From contig JBBCGJ010000001.1 of the NCBI GenBank assembly GCA_037200985.1, forward strand, positions 310,001-374,000: DNA of 64,000 nucleotides, read 5' to 3'. Source of the stretch: Rhizomicrobium sp. GTDB lineage: Bacteria > Pseudomonadota > Alphaproteobacteria > Micropepsales > Micropepsaceae. How positions within the stretch are numbered: position 1 is the stretch's first letter; each line of letters opens with the position of its first letter. Of the stretch, positions 18,556 through 27,676 are shown piece after piece. The notes beneath the pieces are model-generated. The model made no database searches, was not told where the DNA came from, and was given only the letters and a program-made list of their open reading frames with translations. A program made the translations under genes and the position numbers.

Positions 18556-19572
18556 ATGTCCGACGCAGCACCCGTCTCCAACGAGCAGGCCTCCCGTCTT
18601 GCTGAAAAGCTTTTCGGCGCGGCGGGCTCCGCGCAGCCGCTGAAAAGCGAGCGCGACCAGAATTTCGTCATCCGCGGCGACGAGGGAAAATTCGTTCTGA
18701 AGATCACCAATCCGGCCGAAGACCGCGGCGTGACCGATTTCCATACCAAGGCGCTGCTGCACATCGCGCAGGTCGATCCGTCGCTGTCCGTTCCGCGTCT
18801 GCTGCCGACCCGGGAGGGCGGCTATGAGGCGGAGTTCGTCGACGGCGACGGCCGCACCCGCGTCGTCAGGCTTTTGTCGTTCCTGCCCGGCGTCATGGCG
18901 GCGAGCCTGGAGCCGTCGCGCGATCTGCGCACCGGCATAGCCCGGGTGCTCGCGCGCTTCGACCGCGCGATGGCCGATTTCACGCATCCCGCGGCGGATC
19001 ACGAAATCGCCTGGGACATCACGCACGCCGCCAATCTGCGCAAGCTGCTTCCGGAGATCGCCGACGCCGCGAACCGGGCGCGCGCGGAACGCGCGCTCGA
19101 CCGTTTCGACGCGGTTGCGCCCCTGTTGGGGAACTTGCGCCGGCAGGTGATTCACAACGACCTCAATCCGTTCAACGTATTGTTCAGCGAAGACACGCCG
19201 TTGCGCGTTCTCGGCGTGCTCGACTTCGGGGACATGGTGCGCGCGCCCCTGATCAACGATCTGGCGATCGCGGCGTCCTATCACGTCGGCCCCGCCGCCG
19301 ACCCGCTGCAGCCCTTGTGCGAAATGATCGGTGCCTATAACGAGGTCGTTCCCATCGAGGCGGCCGAATGCGATCTGATCGCCGATCTGATCGCGACGCG
19401 CCTCGCCATGACGGTGCTCATCACCGAATGGCGCGCCGGCCTCTTCCCGCAGAACCGGAGCTACATCCTGAAGAACCATCCGGCGGCGACGCGCGGCCTC
19501 GACCTGCTGGCCGGCATTCCCCGCGACAAGGCGCAGCGCCGTTTCCGCGGCGCCTGCGGGCTGGAGCGCTGA
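18556..19572 (+). CDS. APH-fold small-molecule kinase (hydroxylysine kinase-like)
   Basis: A 338-residue kinase of the aminoglycoside-phosphotransferase fold. Early ERDQNFVIRGDEGKFVLKI is the nucleotide-binding sheet with its lysine. The catalytic loop HNDLNPFN has H200, D202 and N207, and LDFGD supplies metal-binding D223. The N-terminal signature resembles human hydroxylysine kinase and the kinase domain that in some bacteria is fused to a class III aminotransferase-like phospho-lyase. Here the two are separate genes one base apart, so phosphorylation of an amino alcohol (ethanolamine-, aminopropanol- or hydroxylysine-like) is the leading guess. The start at ATG 18556 lacks a strong binding site; ATG 18517 is an alternative. 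Confidence 0.8.
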   Translation: MSDAAPVSNEQASRLAEKLFGAAGSAQPLKSERDQNFVIRGDEGKFVLKITNPAEDRGVTDFHTKALLHIAQVDPSLSVPRLLPTREGGYEAEFVDGDGRTRVVRLLSFLPGVMAASLEPSRDLRTGIARVLARFDRAMADFTHPAADHEIAWDITHAANLRKLLPEIADAANRARAERALDRFDAVAPLLGNLRRQVIHNDLNPFNVLFSEDTPLRVLGVLDFGDMVRAPLINDLAIAASYHVGPAADPLQPLCEMIGAYNEVVPIEAAECDLIADLIATRLAMTVLITEWRAGLFPQNRSYILKNHPAATRGLDLLAGIPRDKAQRRFRGACGLER

Positions 19573-19573
19573 G

Positions 19574-20875
19574 ATGGCGATGATCAACGCCTATGCCGGC
19601 AAAGGCGCGGTCGCGGCCGAGGACCGCAGGCTGATCGCGCGGCGCGAGGCGGTGCTGGGTCCGGCCTATCGCCTGTTCTACGAAACGCCGGTCCATTTCG
19701 TGCGCGGCGAAGGCGTCTGGCTCTACGACAGCAACGGCGACGCCTATCTCGACGCCTACAACAATGTCGTTTCCGTCGGCCATTGCCGGCCCGAGGTCGT
19801 CGAGGCGATCGCGCGGCAGTCCGCCGTCCTGAACACGCATACGCGCTATCTGCACGACGGCATCGTGGCGTATTCGGAGCGTCTGCTCGCGAAATTCCCG
19901 TCCGAGCTCTCGCATGTCATGTACACCTGCACGGGCAGCGAGGCGAACGACCTGGCGCTGCGCATCGCCAAGAACGTCACCGGCGGCACGGGGTTCGTCG
20001 TCACCGAACTCGCCTATCATGGCGGCACCGACCTGATTGCCGGCCTGTCGCCCTCGCTGGGCCCGGCGGTCGATCTCGGCGAGCACGTCCGCACGGTTCC
20101 CGCGCCCGATACGCTGAAGGTGCCGGCCGGCAAGCTCGGCTCCTATTTCGCCGACGGCGTGCGCGCCGCCATCGCCGATCTGAAGCGCCATGGCATCAAA
20201 CCCGCGGCGCTGCTGGTCGACACGATCTTTTCCAGCGACGGGGTCTATTCCGATCCGCCGGACTTCCTGCGCGAGGCGGTGGCCGCCGCCCGCGATGCCG
20301 GGCTGCTGTTCGTCGCCGACGAGGTTCAGCCGGGCTTCGGCCGCACGGGCGATGCGATGTGGGGCTTTCTCCGCCACGACGTGGCGCCGGACATCGTCAC
20401 GCTCGGCAAGCCGATGGGCAATGGCTATCCCATCGCCGGACTCGCGATCCGGCCGGAGGTGGTGGAGGCGTTCGGCCGCTCCTCGCGCTATTTCAATACC
20501 TTCGGCGGCAGTCCGGTGGCTTGCGCCGCGGGCATGGCGGTGCTGGACGTCCTCGAGAAAGAGCGGCTGCAGGAGAATGCGCGCGAGGTCGGCGCCTATC
20601 TGCGTTCGCAGGTAAAGGGGCTGTCGTCCAGCTTCGTCGCCGATGTGCGCGGCGCCGGCCTCTTCATCGGCGTCGAGATCGCCGCGAACGACAAGTCGCG
20701 CACCGACGGCGAGATCACCGCGCGGATCGTCAACGGCTTGCGCGAGCGCCGCGTCCTGATCAGCGCCACCGGGCCGAAAGCCAATGTGCTCAAAATCCGT
20801 CCGCCGCTGGTCTTTTCGAAAAACAATGCGGACCAGCTCGTCGACGCCCTCCGCGCCGTCCTGAATTCGCTGTGA
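19574..20875 (+). CDS. Class III aminotransferase-fold PLP enzyme, probable amino-alcohol phosphate phospho-lyase
   Basis: A 433-residue PLP enzyme. The PLP lysine is K279 in TLGKPMGNGYP, and DEVQPGFGRTG binds the ring. The N-terminal part (DAYLDAYNNVVSVGHCRPEV, then LNTHTRYLHD, then CTGSEANDLALR) matches the AGXT2L1/AGXT2L2 branch, whose members are phospho-lyases acting on phosphoethanolamine or 5-phosphohydroxylysine rather than transaminases. The reaction would give an aldehyde, ammonia and phosphate. It begins one base after the kinase stop, which strengthens the phospho-lyase reading. An ordinary omega-transaminase remains possible because the catalytic outcome is not visible in sequence. 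Confidence 0.82.
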   Translation: MAMINAYAGKGAVAAEDRRLIARREAVLGPAYRLFYETPVHFVRGEGVWLYDSNGDAYLDAYNNVVSVGHCRPEVVEAIARQSAVLNTHTRYLHDGIVAYSERLLAKFPSELSHVMYTCTGSEANDLALRIAKNVTGGTGFVVTELAYHGGTDLIAGLSPSLGPAVDLGEHVRTVPAPDTLKVPAGKLGSYFADGVRAAIADLKRHGIKPAALLVDTIFSSDGVYSDPPDFLREAVAAARDAGLLFVADEVQPGFGRTGDAMWGFLRHDVAPDIVTLGKPMGNGYPIAGLAIRPEVVEAFGRSSRYFNTFGGSPVACAAGMAVLDVLEKERLQENAREVGAYLRSQVKGLSSSFVADVRGAGLFIGVEIAANDKSRTDGEITARIVNGLRERRVLISATGPKANVLKIRPPLVFSKNNADQLVDALRAVLNSL

Positions 20876-20888
20876 CCCGAGAGGCTCC

Positions 20889-22319
20889 ATGACGTTCGAG
20901 GAATATGCGAAATACGACGCCGTCGGTCTCGCCGAACTCGTGGCCAAGCGTGACGTGACGCCGCGGGAACTGCTGGACGCCGCGCGCACGCGCCTCGCCG
21001 CGGTCAATCCCGCCATCAACGCCGTCGTCACGATGCTCGACGCGCAGGCCGAAGCGACGCTGGCCGATCCCTTGCCGCAAGGGCCGCTGGCCGGCGTGCC
21101 CTATCTGCTCAAGGACATCGGCGCCCTGATGAAGGGCGAGGTCACCAGCGCCGGTTCACGCCTTTTCGCCACCGCGCGCGCGGAAGACGACAGCGCCATC
21201 GTCCGCGCCTATCGCAAGGCCGGTCTCGTCGTCTTCGGCAAGACCAACACGCCGGAATTCGGCCTCGCGGCGACGACAGAGCCCGTCCTGTTCGGTCCGG
21301 CGCGCAATCCATGGAACCTCGAACGCTCGACCGGCGGCTCGTCCGGCGGCGCGGCCGCTTCCGTCGCCGCCGGCATCGTGCCGGCCGCCCATGCCAGCGA
21401 CGGCGGCGGCTCGATCCGCACGCCCGCCTCGTGCTGCGGCGTCTTCGGCATGAAGCCGTCGCGCGGCCGCGTCTCGATGTCGCCGGCGGGCGAGGGGTGG
21501 GGGAGCCTCTCCGTGCAGCACGCCGTCACCCGCACGGTGCGCGACAGCGCGGCGCTGCTCGATGCCGTGTGCCGGCCCGAGCCCGGCGATCCCTATTGGG
21601 CGCCGCCGCCGGAGCGGTCCTTCCTCGAAGAGACGCGGCGCGAGCCGGGCCGCCTGCGCATCGGCTTCACCACTGCGGCGCTCACCTGGGGCGTCCTGGA
21701 TGCCCCGAATTTGCGCGGCGTGCGCGATGCGGCGCGGCTTTGCGAGACGCTCGGCCACGACGTCGAAGAAGTCGTGCTGCCCGGCAATTTCCAGATGATG
21801 GCGCTGGCGGTGAACGTGCTCGTCTCCTCCAACATCGCCGCGATGCTGGAACGCGAAGCCGAGCGCCGCGGCGCCGCGATCCGCGAAGACGAGATCGAGA
21901 AGCTGAGCTGGGCCAGCTACCAGGAAGGCAAGCGCCAGACCGCGACCGCCTATGCCGCCGCGATGCAGACCGTGCACGCCTTCGGGCGGACCTTCAGCAA
22001 GGCGTTCTCGCGCCACGATGTCGTACTGTTGTCCACCAACGCCAAGCCGGCGCTTCCGCTGGGCTGGATGGACACCAACGCCGCCGATCTCTCCAGCTAT
22101 GGCGAGCGCCTCTACAGCTTCATGCCCAACACCCAGCCCTTCAACGTGAACGGCTCTCCCGCCATGTCGATGCCGCTGGCGTGGAGCGACGAGGGGCTGC
22201 CGGTCGGCATCCAGTTCGCCGCGGCGCACGGCAACGAGGCGGTCCTGTTCCGCCTGGCGGCGCAGATCGAGCAGGCGCGACCGTGGCGCGACCGGCATCC
22301 GGCGATACCGAAGAGCTGA
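20889..22319 (+). CDS. Amidase-signature family hydrolase (copy 2)
   Basis: A 476-residue paralogue of the enzyme at 13739-15172, beginning [20 protein letters not shown]. The catalytic lysine is in [11 protein letters not shown], the serine pair in [15 protein letters not shown], and the following [16 protein letters not shown] is conserved. By eye it is clearly closer to copy 1 and copy 3 than to generic amidases. It lies 13 bases after the PLP enzyme gene and before the transporter gene in the plus-strand operon. It could release the amino alcohol from an amide, or process a related amide. Confidence 0.92.
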   Translation: MTFEEYAKYDAVGLAELVAKRDVTPRELLDAARTRLAAVNPAINAVVTMLDAQAEATLADPLPQGPLAGVPYLLKDIGALMKGEVTSAGSRLFATARAEDDSAIVRAYRKAGLVVFGKTNTPEFGLAATTEPVLFGPARNPWNLERSTGGSSGGAAASVAAGIVPAAHASDGGGSIRTPASCCGVFGMKPSRGRVSMSPAGEGWGSLSVQHAVTRTVRDSAALLDAVCRPEPGDPYWAPPPERSFLEETRREPGRLRIGFTTAALTWGVLDAPNLRGVRDAARLCETLGHDVEEVVLPGNFQMMALAVNVLVSSNIAAMLEREAERRGAAIREDEIEKLSWASYQEGKRQTATAYAAAMQTVHAFGRTFSKAFSRHDVVLLSTNAKPALPLGWMDTNAADLSSYGERLYSFMPNTQPFNVNGSPAMSMPLAWSDEGLPVGIQFAAAHGNEAVLFRLAAQIEQARPWRDRHPAIPKS

Positions 22320-22344
22320 CCTTCATGCACCCGCGGAGCGAACG

Positions 22345-23757
22345 ATGACTGCGACGGACACCGCCTTCGAGCCGGCCGCCGCGGCGGCGCCCGCTCCCTC
22401 CGGAGACGCCAAGTCGAACCCCGCGCCCGACGTCTCGAATTGGCGCCTGGCGCTCTATGCGCTGCCGTCGCTGCCGATCGCCTTTCTCTATCTGCCCGTG
22501 ACGCTGATGATGCCGGCCTTCTATGCCAGCGCCCTGCATCTCAGCCTGACCGCGATCGGCGGCTTCCTGCTGATCTCGCGCGGCGTCGACGTCGTGCTCG
22601 ATCCCATGATCGGAAAATGGTCCGACGGCACCCGCTCCGCCATCGGGCGCCGCAAGCTCTGGATGCTGGGGGGCACGCCGCTGCTGATGTTCGGCGCCTA
22701 TCTTCTCTTCATGCCGCCGCTCGAGCCGAGCGGATGGTATCTTCTGATCGCATCGTTCGTCATCTACGCCGGCGGATCGAGCGTGGGTCTTCCCTATTCG
22801 GCCTGGGGAACCGAGATCACCGAGACCTATCACGGCCGCTCGCGCATGGCGGGCTTCCGCGAGGCGGCCGGCGTGATCGGCGGCCTGTCGGCGGCGATCA
22901 TCCCGGCGGTCACGGGCCTCTACGGCCATGGCGTCGACCGTTTCACCATGAGCCTCATGGGCCTGGCGATCATGATCCTGACGCCGCTGACCGTGCTGAT
23001 CGCGGTCACGACGGTGCCCGAGCCGCCGCAGCGCGCACATGTGACCGTGCGCTGGCTGCCCGCCGTGCGCGATCTGTTCCGCAACGGACCGTTCCGCATA
23101 TTGTGCGGCGCCTATGTGCTCTTCAACATCGGCGGCAGCGTCGTCAACGCGACGATGGTCTTTTTCATGAGCGACTACCTGAAGATGCCGACGATCGTGG
23201 GCATGGCGCTGCTGACCTCGGCGCTGACCACCGTCGCGGCGGTGCCGGCCTGGCTCTGGATCAGCCGGCGGATCGGCAAGCACCGGGCGATCTCTCTTTC
23301 GCTCGTTCTGGCGGTCGGCATCTTCGCGGTCGTGATGCCCTGGATCGGGCCCGGCCAGCAGGCGGTCTTCCTGGCGCTGATGTGCGTGCTGGGCGCCGCC
23401 AGCTCCGGCTATGTCACGCTGCCGCTCAGCATCATCGGCGACGTCATCGACTTCGATACGCTGAAGCACCGCATACCGCGCGGCGGGCTCTATTGGGGCG
23501 TGTGGTCCTTTGCGCAGAAGGTGACGCCGGCCCTCGCCATCGCCGTCACCATGCCGCTGCTCAAATGGATGGGCTTCAATCCCGGCGGCCACAACAGCGT
23601 CGAAGCCCTAATGGTCCTGAAATACACGTTCTGCTTCGGGGCCGTGCCGTTCTTTCTCGCCGGCGGCGCGCTCCTGCTGCTGTTCCCCATCAATTCCCGG
23701 CGTCACGCGCTGATCCGGCGCCGTCTCGAGTCGCGGCAGCGGCGGAACGCGGCCTGA
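22345..23757 (+). CDS. GPH-family (MFS) cation symporter
   Basis: A 470-residue inner-membrane transporter with about twelve hydrophobic segments after a 30-residue Ala/Pro-rich cytoplasmic tail. The loop RGVDVVLDPMIGKWSDGTRS followed by AIGRRK is the hallmark of the glycoside-pentoside-hexuronide:cation symporter family. Many family members in Alphaproteobacteria are not sugar carriers. As the last gene of the plus-strand arm it probably moves the substrate or a breakdown product of the cluster across the inner membrane. GGAG precedes the ATG by six bases. A TetR gene converges from the right. Confidence 0.9.
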   Translation: MTATDTAFEPAAAAAPAPSGDAKSNPAPDVSNWRLALYALPSLPIAFLYLPVTLMMPAFYASALHLSLTAIGGFLLISRGVDVVLDPMIGKWSDGTRSAIGRRKLWMLGGTPLLMFGAYLLFMPPLEPSGWYLLIASFVIYAGGSSVGLPYSAWGTEITETYHGRSRMAGFREAAGVIGGLSAAIIPAVTGLYGHGVDRFTMSLMGLAIMILTPLTVLIAVTTVPEPPQRAHVTVRWLPAVRDLFRNGPFRILCGAYVLFNIGGSVVNATMVFFMSDYLKMPTIVGMALLTSALTTVAAVPAWLWISRRIGKHRAISLSLVLAVGIFAVVMPWIGPGQQAVFLALMCVLGAASSGYVTLPLSIIGDVIDFDTLKHRIPRGGLYWGVWSFAQKVTPALAIAVTMPLLKWMGFNPGGHNSVEALMVLKYTFCFGAVPFFLAGGALLLLFPINSRRHALIRRRLESRQRRNAA

Positions 23758-23769
23758 CCGGGCGCCGTT

Positions 23770-24396
23770 TCAGGCGCGGGGCGCGATTCCGTTCGTCACC
23801 AGCGTGACGAAGGCATCGGCGATGTCGCTTGCCGACGCCGCATTCCGCTCCAGCAGCTGCGGCACGCAGCGCAGCGCATTGATCGCGAAATTGTAGACCA
23901 GGACGGGATCGCACGCGCCGACCGATCCGTCCGCGATGCCGCGCCGCAGAATGGCGGCCGCCATTTCGATGACGGGTTGTCCGGCTTCGACGAAATCCTT
24001 GCGGACGTCGTCCGGAAGCTGGTGCGGATAGACCGTGAACAGGCAGGCGCCCACGTCATCGCTGATCACGCGTATGCACCGCCGCAGGAAACGCTCGAAG
24101 CGCTGCGCGCCGCTCAGGCCGTGCGTCTCGGGATAATCGTCCGGATGGTCCCCCGGATCGAGCATCCGCGCGACCGCCAGCTTCATCAGCTCGCGGACGA
24201 TCTGTTCCTTGTTGCGGAAGTAGTAATAGACGGTGGGCTTGGCGACGCCCAGATCGACGGCGATGTCGGCCAGCGACATGGAATCGTAGCTGCCGTTGCG
24301 CAGCAGGCGCGCGGCGCTCAGCAGCACCGCCTGCCGCTTGAGCTCGAATTTCTCCTCGCGATTCTGGAAGCTCGCGCCCCACGCCCGCGGGTTCAT
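23770..24396 (-). CDS. TetR-family regulator (acyl-CoA cluster paralogue A)
   Basis: A 208-residue regulator. The DNA-binding region reads EEKFELKRQAVLLSAARLLR, then NGSYDSMSLADIAVDLGVAK, then PTVYYYFRNKEQIV. The same EEKFELKR...KPTVYYYF layout recurs in the regulator at 38717-39349 and more loosely at 26941-27636, so the three are paralogues. The start ATG 24396 (MNPRAWGAS) matches the MSDKAWGAT start of the paralogue. It lies 77 bases downstream of the acyl-CoA ligase gene on the same strand and may repress it. Regulators of this shape often respond to acyl-CoA, but the ligand is not known. Confidence 0.88.
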   Translation of the reverse strand: MNPRAWGASFQNREEKFELKRQAVLLSAARLLRNGSYDSMSLADIAVDLGVAKPTVYYYFRNKEQIVRELMKLAVARMLDPGDHPDDYPETHGLSGAQRFERFLRRCIRVISDDVGACLFTVYPHQLPDDVRKDFVEAGQPVIEMAAAILRRGIADGSVGACDPVLVYNFAINALRCVPQLLERNAASASDIADAFVTLVTNGIAPRA

Positions 24397-24473
24397 CGGC
24401 AAGGTCCTGCGTCGTCTCGAATCATCGCGGGAAGCATATTTCAATCGCGGTTGCGCCGCAGGCGCCGGCGGCC

Positions 24474-26072
24474 TCAATTCACCTGCCGCTCGCGGCCCTC
24501 CCAGAACGGCTTGCGCAGTTCGCGCTTCAGGACCTTGCCCGTGGCATTGCGGGGCAGGGCGGCGACGAAGTCTATGGATTTTGGCATCTTGTAGCCGGCG
24601 ATGCGGGTGCGCGTGAAATCGAGGATCGCGGGCGCGTCGGGCGCGGCGCCCGGCTTCAGCACCACGATCGCCTTGACCGCCTCGCCCCATTTGGCGTCGG
24701 GCACCGCGATCACCGCGACCTCGGCGATCGCCGGATGGCCGTACATCGCGCTCTCGACCTCGGCGGGATAGATGTTCTCGCCGCCCGAGACGATCATGTC
24801 CTTCACGCGATCCTGGATATAGACATAGCCGTCCTCGTCCATGTAGCCGGCATCGCCCGAGCGCACCCAGCCGTCGGCGGTCATCGTGCTTGCGGTGGCA
24901 TCGGGCAGGTTCCAATAGCCGTTCATGCTGGTGTCGGAGCGTATCCAGATCTCGCCCTCGCCGCCGGGCGGAACGGCGCGGCCTTGCGCGTCGCGGATTT
25001 CGATCGTCGATCCGGTGATCGCCTTGCCGGCCGAGCGCATGCGCTTGAGGCTTCGCGGACCGTGATCCTCCGCGGGCAGATAGGTCACCGCACCGGCGGT
25101 CTCCGTCATGCCGTAGAGCTGGATGAAGCCGCATTTGAACATCTCGACCGCCTCCTTGAGCAGGTCGAGCGGGATGGGCGAAGCGCCGTAGAGCAGGAAC
25201 TTGATCGCCGAGAAATCCGTCTTTTTGCAATTGGGATGCTGCAGCAGCATCTGGATCGCCGCCGGCACCAGCACCAGCTTCGATACGCGCTGACGGTCGA
25301 TGGTATCGAGCACGAGGCCCGGCTCGAACTGCGCCAGGACGATCGATTTCGCGCCGTTGTAGAGCCCGACAATGCCCCAGCCCGTGCCGCTGATGTGGAA
25401 GGTCGGCATGGTCACGAGGCTGACGTCGTCGGCGTCCCATTCGTTCCAGGTGAGCTGGGGATCAAAGCGGTCCGTCAGCAGCGCGCGGTTGCGGTCGTGC
25501 GCATAGAGCGCGAAATGCGAAAGCTCCACGCCCTTCGGAACGCCCGTGGTGCCGGAGGTGTACATCTGCACGATGGTGTCCCGGGGCGAGCCGCGGAAAT
25601 CGGGATCGGCGTCGCTTTGCGCGCCCAGCCATTGCTCGTAGGACGGCCAGTCCGCCGTGCGGCCGTCGGTGACCACGACGTGTTCCAGATGCGGCAGCGC
25701 CCCGAGCAGAGGGCGCAGCAGATTCTCGAATCCCTTCCCGACGAAGCATATCTCGGCGCGCGCATCGTCGAGGATATAGGCGATCTCCGGCGGCGCGAGG
25801 CGCCAGTTCACCGAGACGAGCACGGCGCCGACCTTGGCGGCGCCGAACAGGATCTCGAAATAGCGGTCGGAATTCTGGTCGATCGCCGCGATCCGGGTGC
25901 CCGGCTTGGCGCCCAGCGCCAGCAATCCGTTGGCGACGCGTGCCGTCCGCTCCTGGAAGCGGGCATAGGTCGAAACGCGATCGCCGTCGATCATCGCGAT
26001 GCCATCCGGCCGCACCCGCGCGTGATGCCTCGCGACGTCCGCGAGCGTCTCGATCTGCGGAATGAACGTCAT
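24474..26072 (-). CDS. Fatty-acid--CoA ligase (AMP-forming, copy 1)
   Basis: A 532-residue adenylate-forming enzyme that activates a carboxylic acid to its CoA thioester at the expense of ATP. The P-loop-like YTSGTTGVPKGVELSH is at about residue 180, YGMTETAGAVTYLP is the adenylate-binding motif, GWVRSGDAGYMDEDGYV and DRVKDMIVSGGENIYPAEVE are the hinge and core A8 motif, and the C-terminal catalytic lysine is in NATGKVLKREL. It resembles long- or medium-chain and aromatic acid ligases; the chain type cannot be decided. The gene ends the minus-strand group with an ECF sigma gene 27 bases upstream. Confidence 0.92.
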   Translation of the reverse strand: MTFIPQIETLADVARHHARVRPDGIAMIDGDRVSTYARFQERTARVANGLLALGAKPGTRIAAIDQNSDRYFEILFGAAKVGAVLVSVNWRLAPPEIAYILDDARAEICFVGKGFENLLRPLLGALPHLEHVVVTDGRTADWPSYEQWLGAQSDADPDFRGSPRDTIVQMYTSGTTGVPKGVELSHFALYAHDRNRALLTDRFDPQLTWNEWDADDVSLVTMPTFHISGTGWGIVGLYNGAKSIVLAQFEPGLVLDTIDRQRVSKLVLVPAAIQMLLQHPNCKKTDFSAIKFLLYGASPIPLDLLKEAVEMFKCGFIQLYGMTETAGAVTYLPAEDHGPRSLKRMRSAGKAITGSTIEIRDAQGRAVPPGGEGEIWIRSDTSMNGYWNLPDATASTMTADGWVRSGDAGYMDEDGYVYIQDRVKDMIVSGGENIYPAEVESAMYGHPAIAEVAVIAVPDAKWGEAVKAIVVLKPGAAPDAPAILDFTRTRIAGYKMPKSIDFVAALPRNATGKVLKRELRKPFWEGRERQVN

Positions 26073-26099
26073 GTCGCCACCCTGGTTTGTCGTCTTCTG

Positions 26100-26789
26100 T
26101 TATTCCGCCGCCATGCGCGACAGGCGCCGCACCTGGCTCCGCCGCGCCTGTTCCGTCGCAGGCAGGCGCGAATCGAGCACGTCCAGCCTGGGATCGCGGT
26201 CCATTCCGGGGTCGGTCAGCAGGGAACGGCAAATGTGTTTGCCCTTGCCGACATGCTTCTCGACGGTCGAGACCGACAGGCGCATCGATTTCGACATCTG
26301 TTTGAAGGAAAGCTCGTCCACCACGCGCAGGACGAACGCTTCGCGGCAACGCGCCGGCAGTTCGTCCAGCAGGCGCCGGCAGGCGGCGGCTTCCTCCGAC
26401 GCGATGATCTGCTCTTCCGCCGTCGGATCGTGGCGCTGGAAGGCCTCGTCGATCCGGGTCCGCGCCGCATCCGAATTGCGCACCTTGCCGTTGCGGACGT
26501 GATTGAAGGCGAGATTGCGCGCGGCGCGGAACAGAAAGGCGCGCGGACAATCGATCGCGCCGCTTTCGAGGGCCGACCAGGCGCGCAGGAACGTCTCCTG
26601 CACGATGTCTTCCGCATCCGATGCATTGCCGACGATTCGCCTGACGAATAGCAGAATGGCGCCGGCTTCCTTGCGATAGAGCCGATCGACCGGGCTTGCT
26701 GTGGCGAGGGAAACCCCCGCGGCGGCCGGGCGGGCGGGGGAAACGCTCCGCGCCGCACAGGCCCGCTTCGGTTCGAATTGTCCCCCCAT
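26100..26789 (-). CDS. ECF RNA polymerase sigma factor, FecI-like (copy 1)
   Basis: A 229-residue group 4 sigma factor. Region 2 reads DRLYRKEAGAILLFVRRIVG, then NASDAEDIVQETFLRAW. Region 4 is LDELPARCREAFVLRVVDEL, then SFKQMSKSMRLSVSTVEKHV, the FecI signature. There is no FecR-type anti-sigma gene beside it, which is unusual for FecI-like factors. The N-terminal 30 residues are Ala/Pro-rich and poorly conserved in appearance. I prefer ATG 26789 over the TTG 12 bases further upstream. Repeated GACTAGT elements lie in the upstream region, shared with the promoter of the second ECF gene at 46025. Confidence 0.88.
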   Translation of the reverse strand: MGGQFEPKRACAARSVSPARPAAAGVSLATASPVDRLYRKEAGAILLFVRRIVGNASDAEDIVQETFLRAWSALESGAIDCPRAFLFRAARNLAFNHVRNGKVRNSDAARTRIDEAFQRHDPTAEEQIIASEEAAACRRLLDELPARCREAFVLRVVDELSFKQMSKSMRLSVSTVEKHVGKGKHICRSLLTDPGMDRDPRLDVLDSRLPATEQARRSQVRRLSRMAAE

Positions 26790-26830
26790 TGTCGCTGGCA
26801 ATGGATCCCTCGCGTTCGCCCGGAAAATCC

Positions 26831-26890
26831 TTGGCTTTTCCGGTTTCGCCGGCTATTACTACTGACTAGTCAATCATTCGTCCGACTAGT
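26831..26890 (+). promoter_or_regulatory. Putative promoter with TetR-type operator in the divergent ECF/TetR region
   Basis: TTGGCT (26831-26836) and TATTAC (26854-26859) are 17 bases apart and read toward the TetR gene. Immediately downstream are the perfect palindrome TGACTAGTCA (26863-26872) and a second GACTAGT (26884-26890) starting 20 bases after the first. With flanks TACTGACTAGT and ACTAGTAAGTCA they make an imperfect inverted repeat. A repressor bound here could control both divergent genes. Confidence 0.5.
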
Positions 26891-26940
26891 AAGTCATATG
26901 CTTATGCGCCGGTTCGACCAAGTCAAGCGGGAAGGCAGAA

Positions 26941-27636
26941 ATGGCGGATACCGCCGATCGACAGCAGAAGGGGCCGATGCGTGCTACCAAACGGCAGCCG
27001 CAGTCGGGGAGTGCGGAGGGCATGCAAAAGTCGATTTGGCGGGGCGCGATCCAGACCCAGAACGACCAGTTCGAGGCCAAGCGGCAGGTCGTGCTGCGCA
27101 CCGCGGCGCGAATCTTCAGCCGGCAGGGCTTCCATCAGACGACCCTGGCCGACGTCGCCAAGGCCCTGAACGTCTCCAAGCCGACCCTCTACCACTACTT
27201 CAAGAGCAAGGACGAGATCCTGCTGGACGTGCAACAGGCGGCGATCGACCAGATTCTCGACGCGCCGATCGACACCGGTGCTTCCGGCTACGACCAGCTC
27301 GTCGCGTTCCTGCGCCGCTATGTCGAGATGATCGTGGACGATTTCGGGACCTGCCTGATCACGACCGGCGTGCTGCCGCTGGAGGCGGAGAACCAGAAGC
27401 TGGTCCGCAAAGGCTCCAAGCGGATCGAGATGCTCCTGCGGGAGATGCTGAAGCAAGGCATCGCCGACGGGTCGGTCGTGCGCTGCGGCCCCCGGATCAC
27501 GGCCAAATTCATGTTCGGCGCGCTCAACTGGATACCCAATTGGTACCGCAGCGAAGGCGAATTGGACGTCGAAGCGCTGGCGGCGCGCGCGATCGAATTC
27601 CTGACACGCGGATTGCGGGCCCCTTCCGGGTCGTAA
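26941..27636 (+). CDS. TetR-family regulator (acyl-CoA cluster paralogue B)
   Basis: A 231-residue regulator with the DNA-binding region FEAKRQVVLRTAARIFSRQG, then FHQTTLADVAKALNVSKPTL, then YHYFKSKDEILLD, and a C-terminal helical domain (RRYVEMIVDDFGTCLITTGV, then FMFGALNWIPNWY). The NWIPNWY signature is frequent in TetR proteins next to fatty-acid or acyl-CoA genes. GGAAGG precedes ATG 26941, giving a 45-residue basic N-terminal tail; starts at 26977 or 27022 would shorten it. It is divergent from the ECF sigma gene and lies 40 bases before the first PhyH gene, so it probably controls both. Confidence 0.9.
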   Translation: MADTADRQQKGPMRATKRQPQSGSAEGMQKSIWRGAIQTQNDQFEAKRQVVLRTAARIFSRQGFHQTTLADVAKALNVSKPTLYHYFKSKDEILLDVQQAAIDQILDAPIDTGASGYDQLVAFLRRYVEMIVDDFGTCLITTGVLPLEAENQKLVRKGSKRIEMLLREMLKQGIADGSVVRCGPRITAKFMFGALNWIPNWYRSEGELDVEALAARAIEFLTRGLRAPSGS

Positions 27637-27676
27637 TGCCGGCATCGGCGCGGCGGGCGCGGCAAAGGAGAACAGC

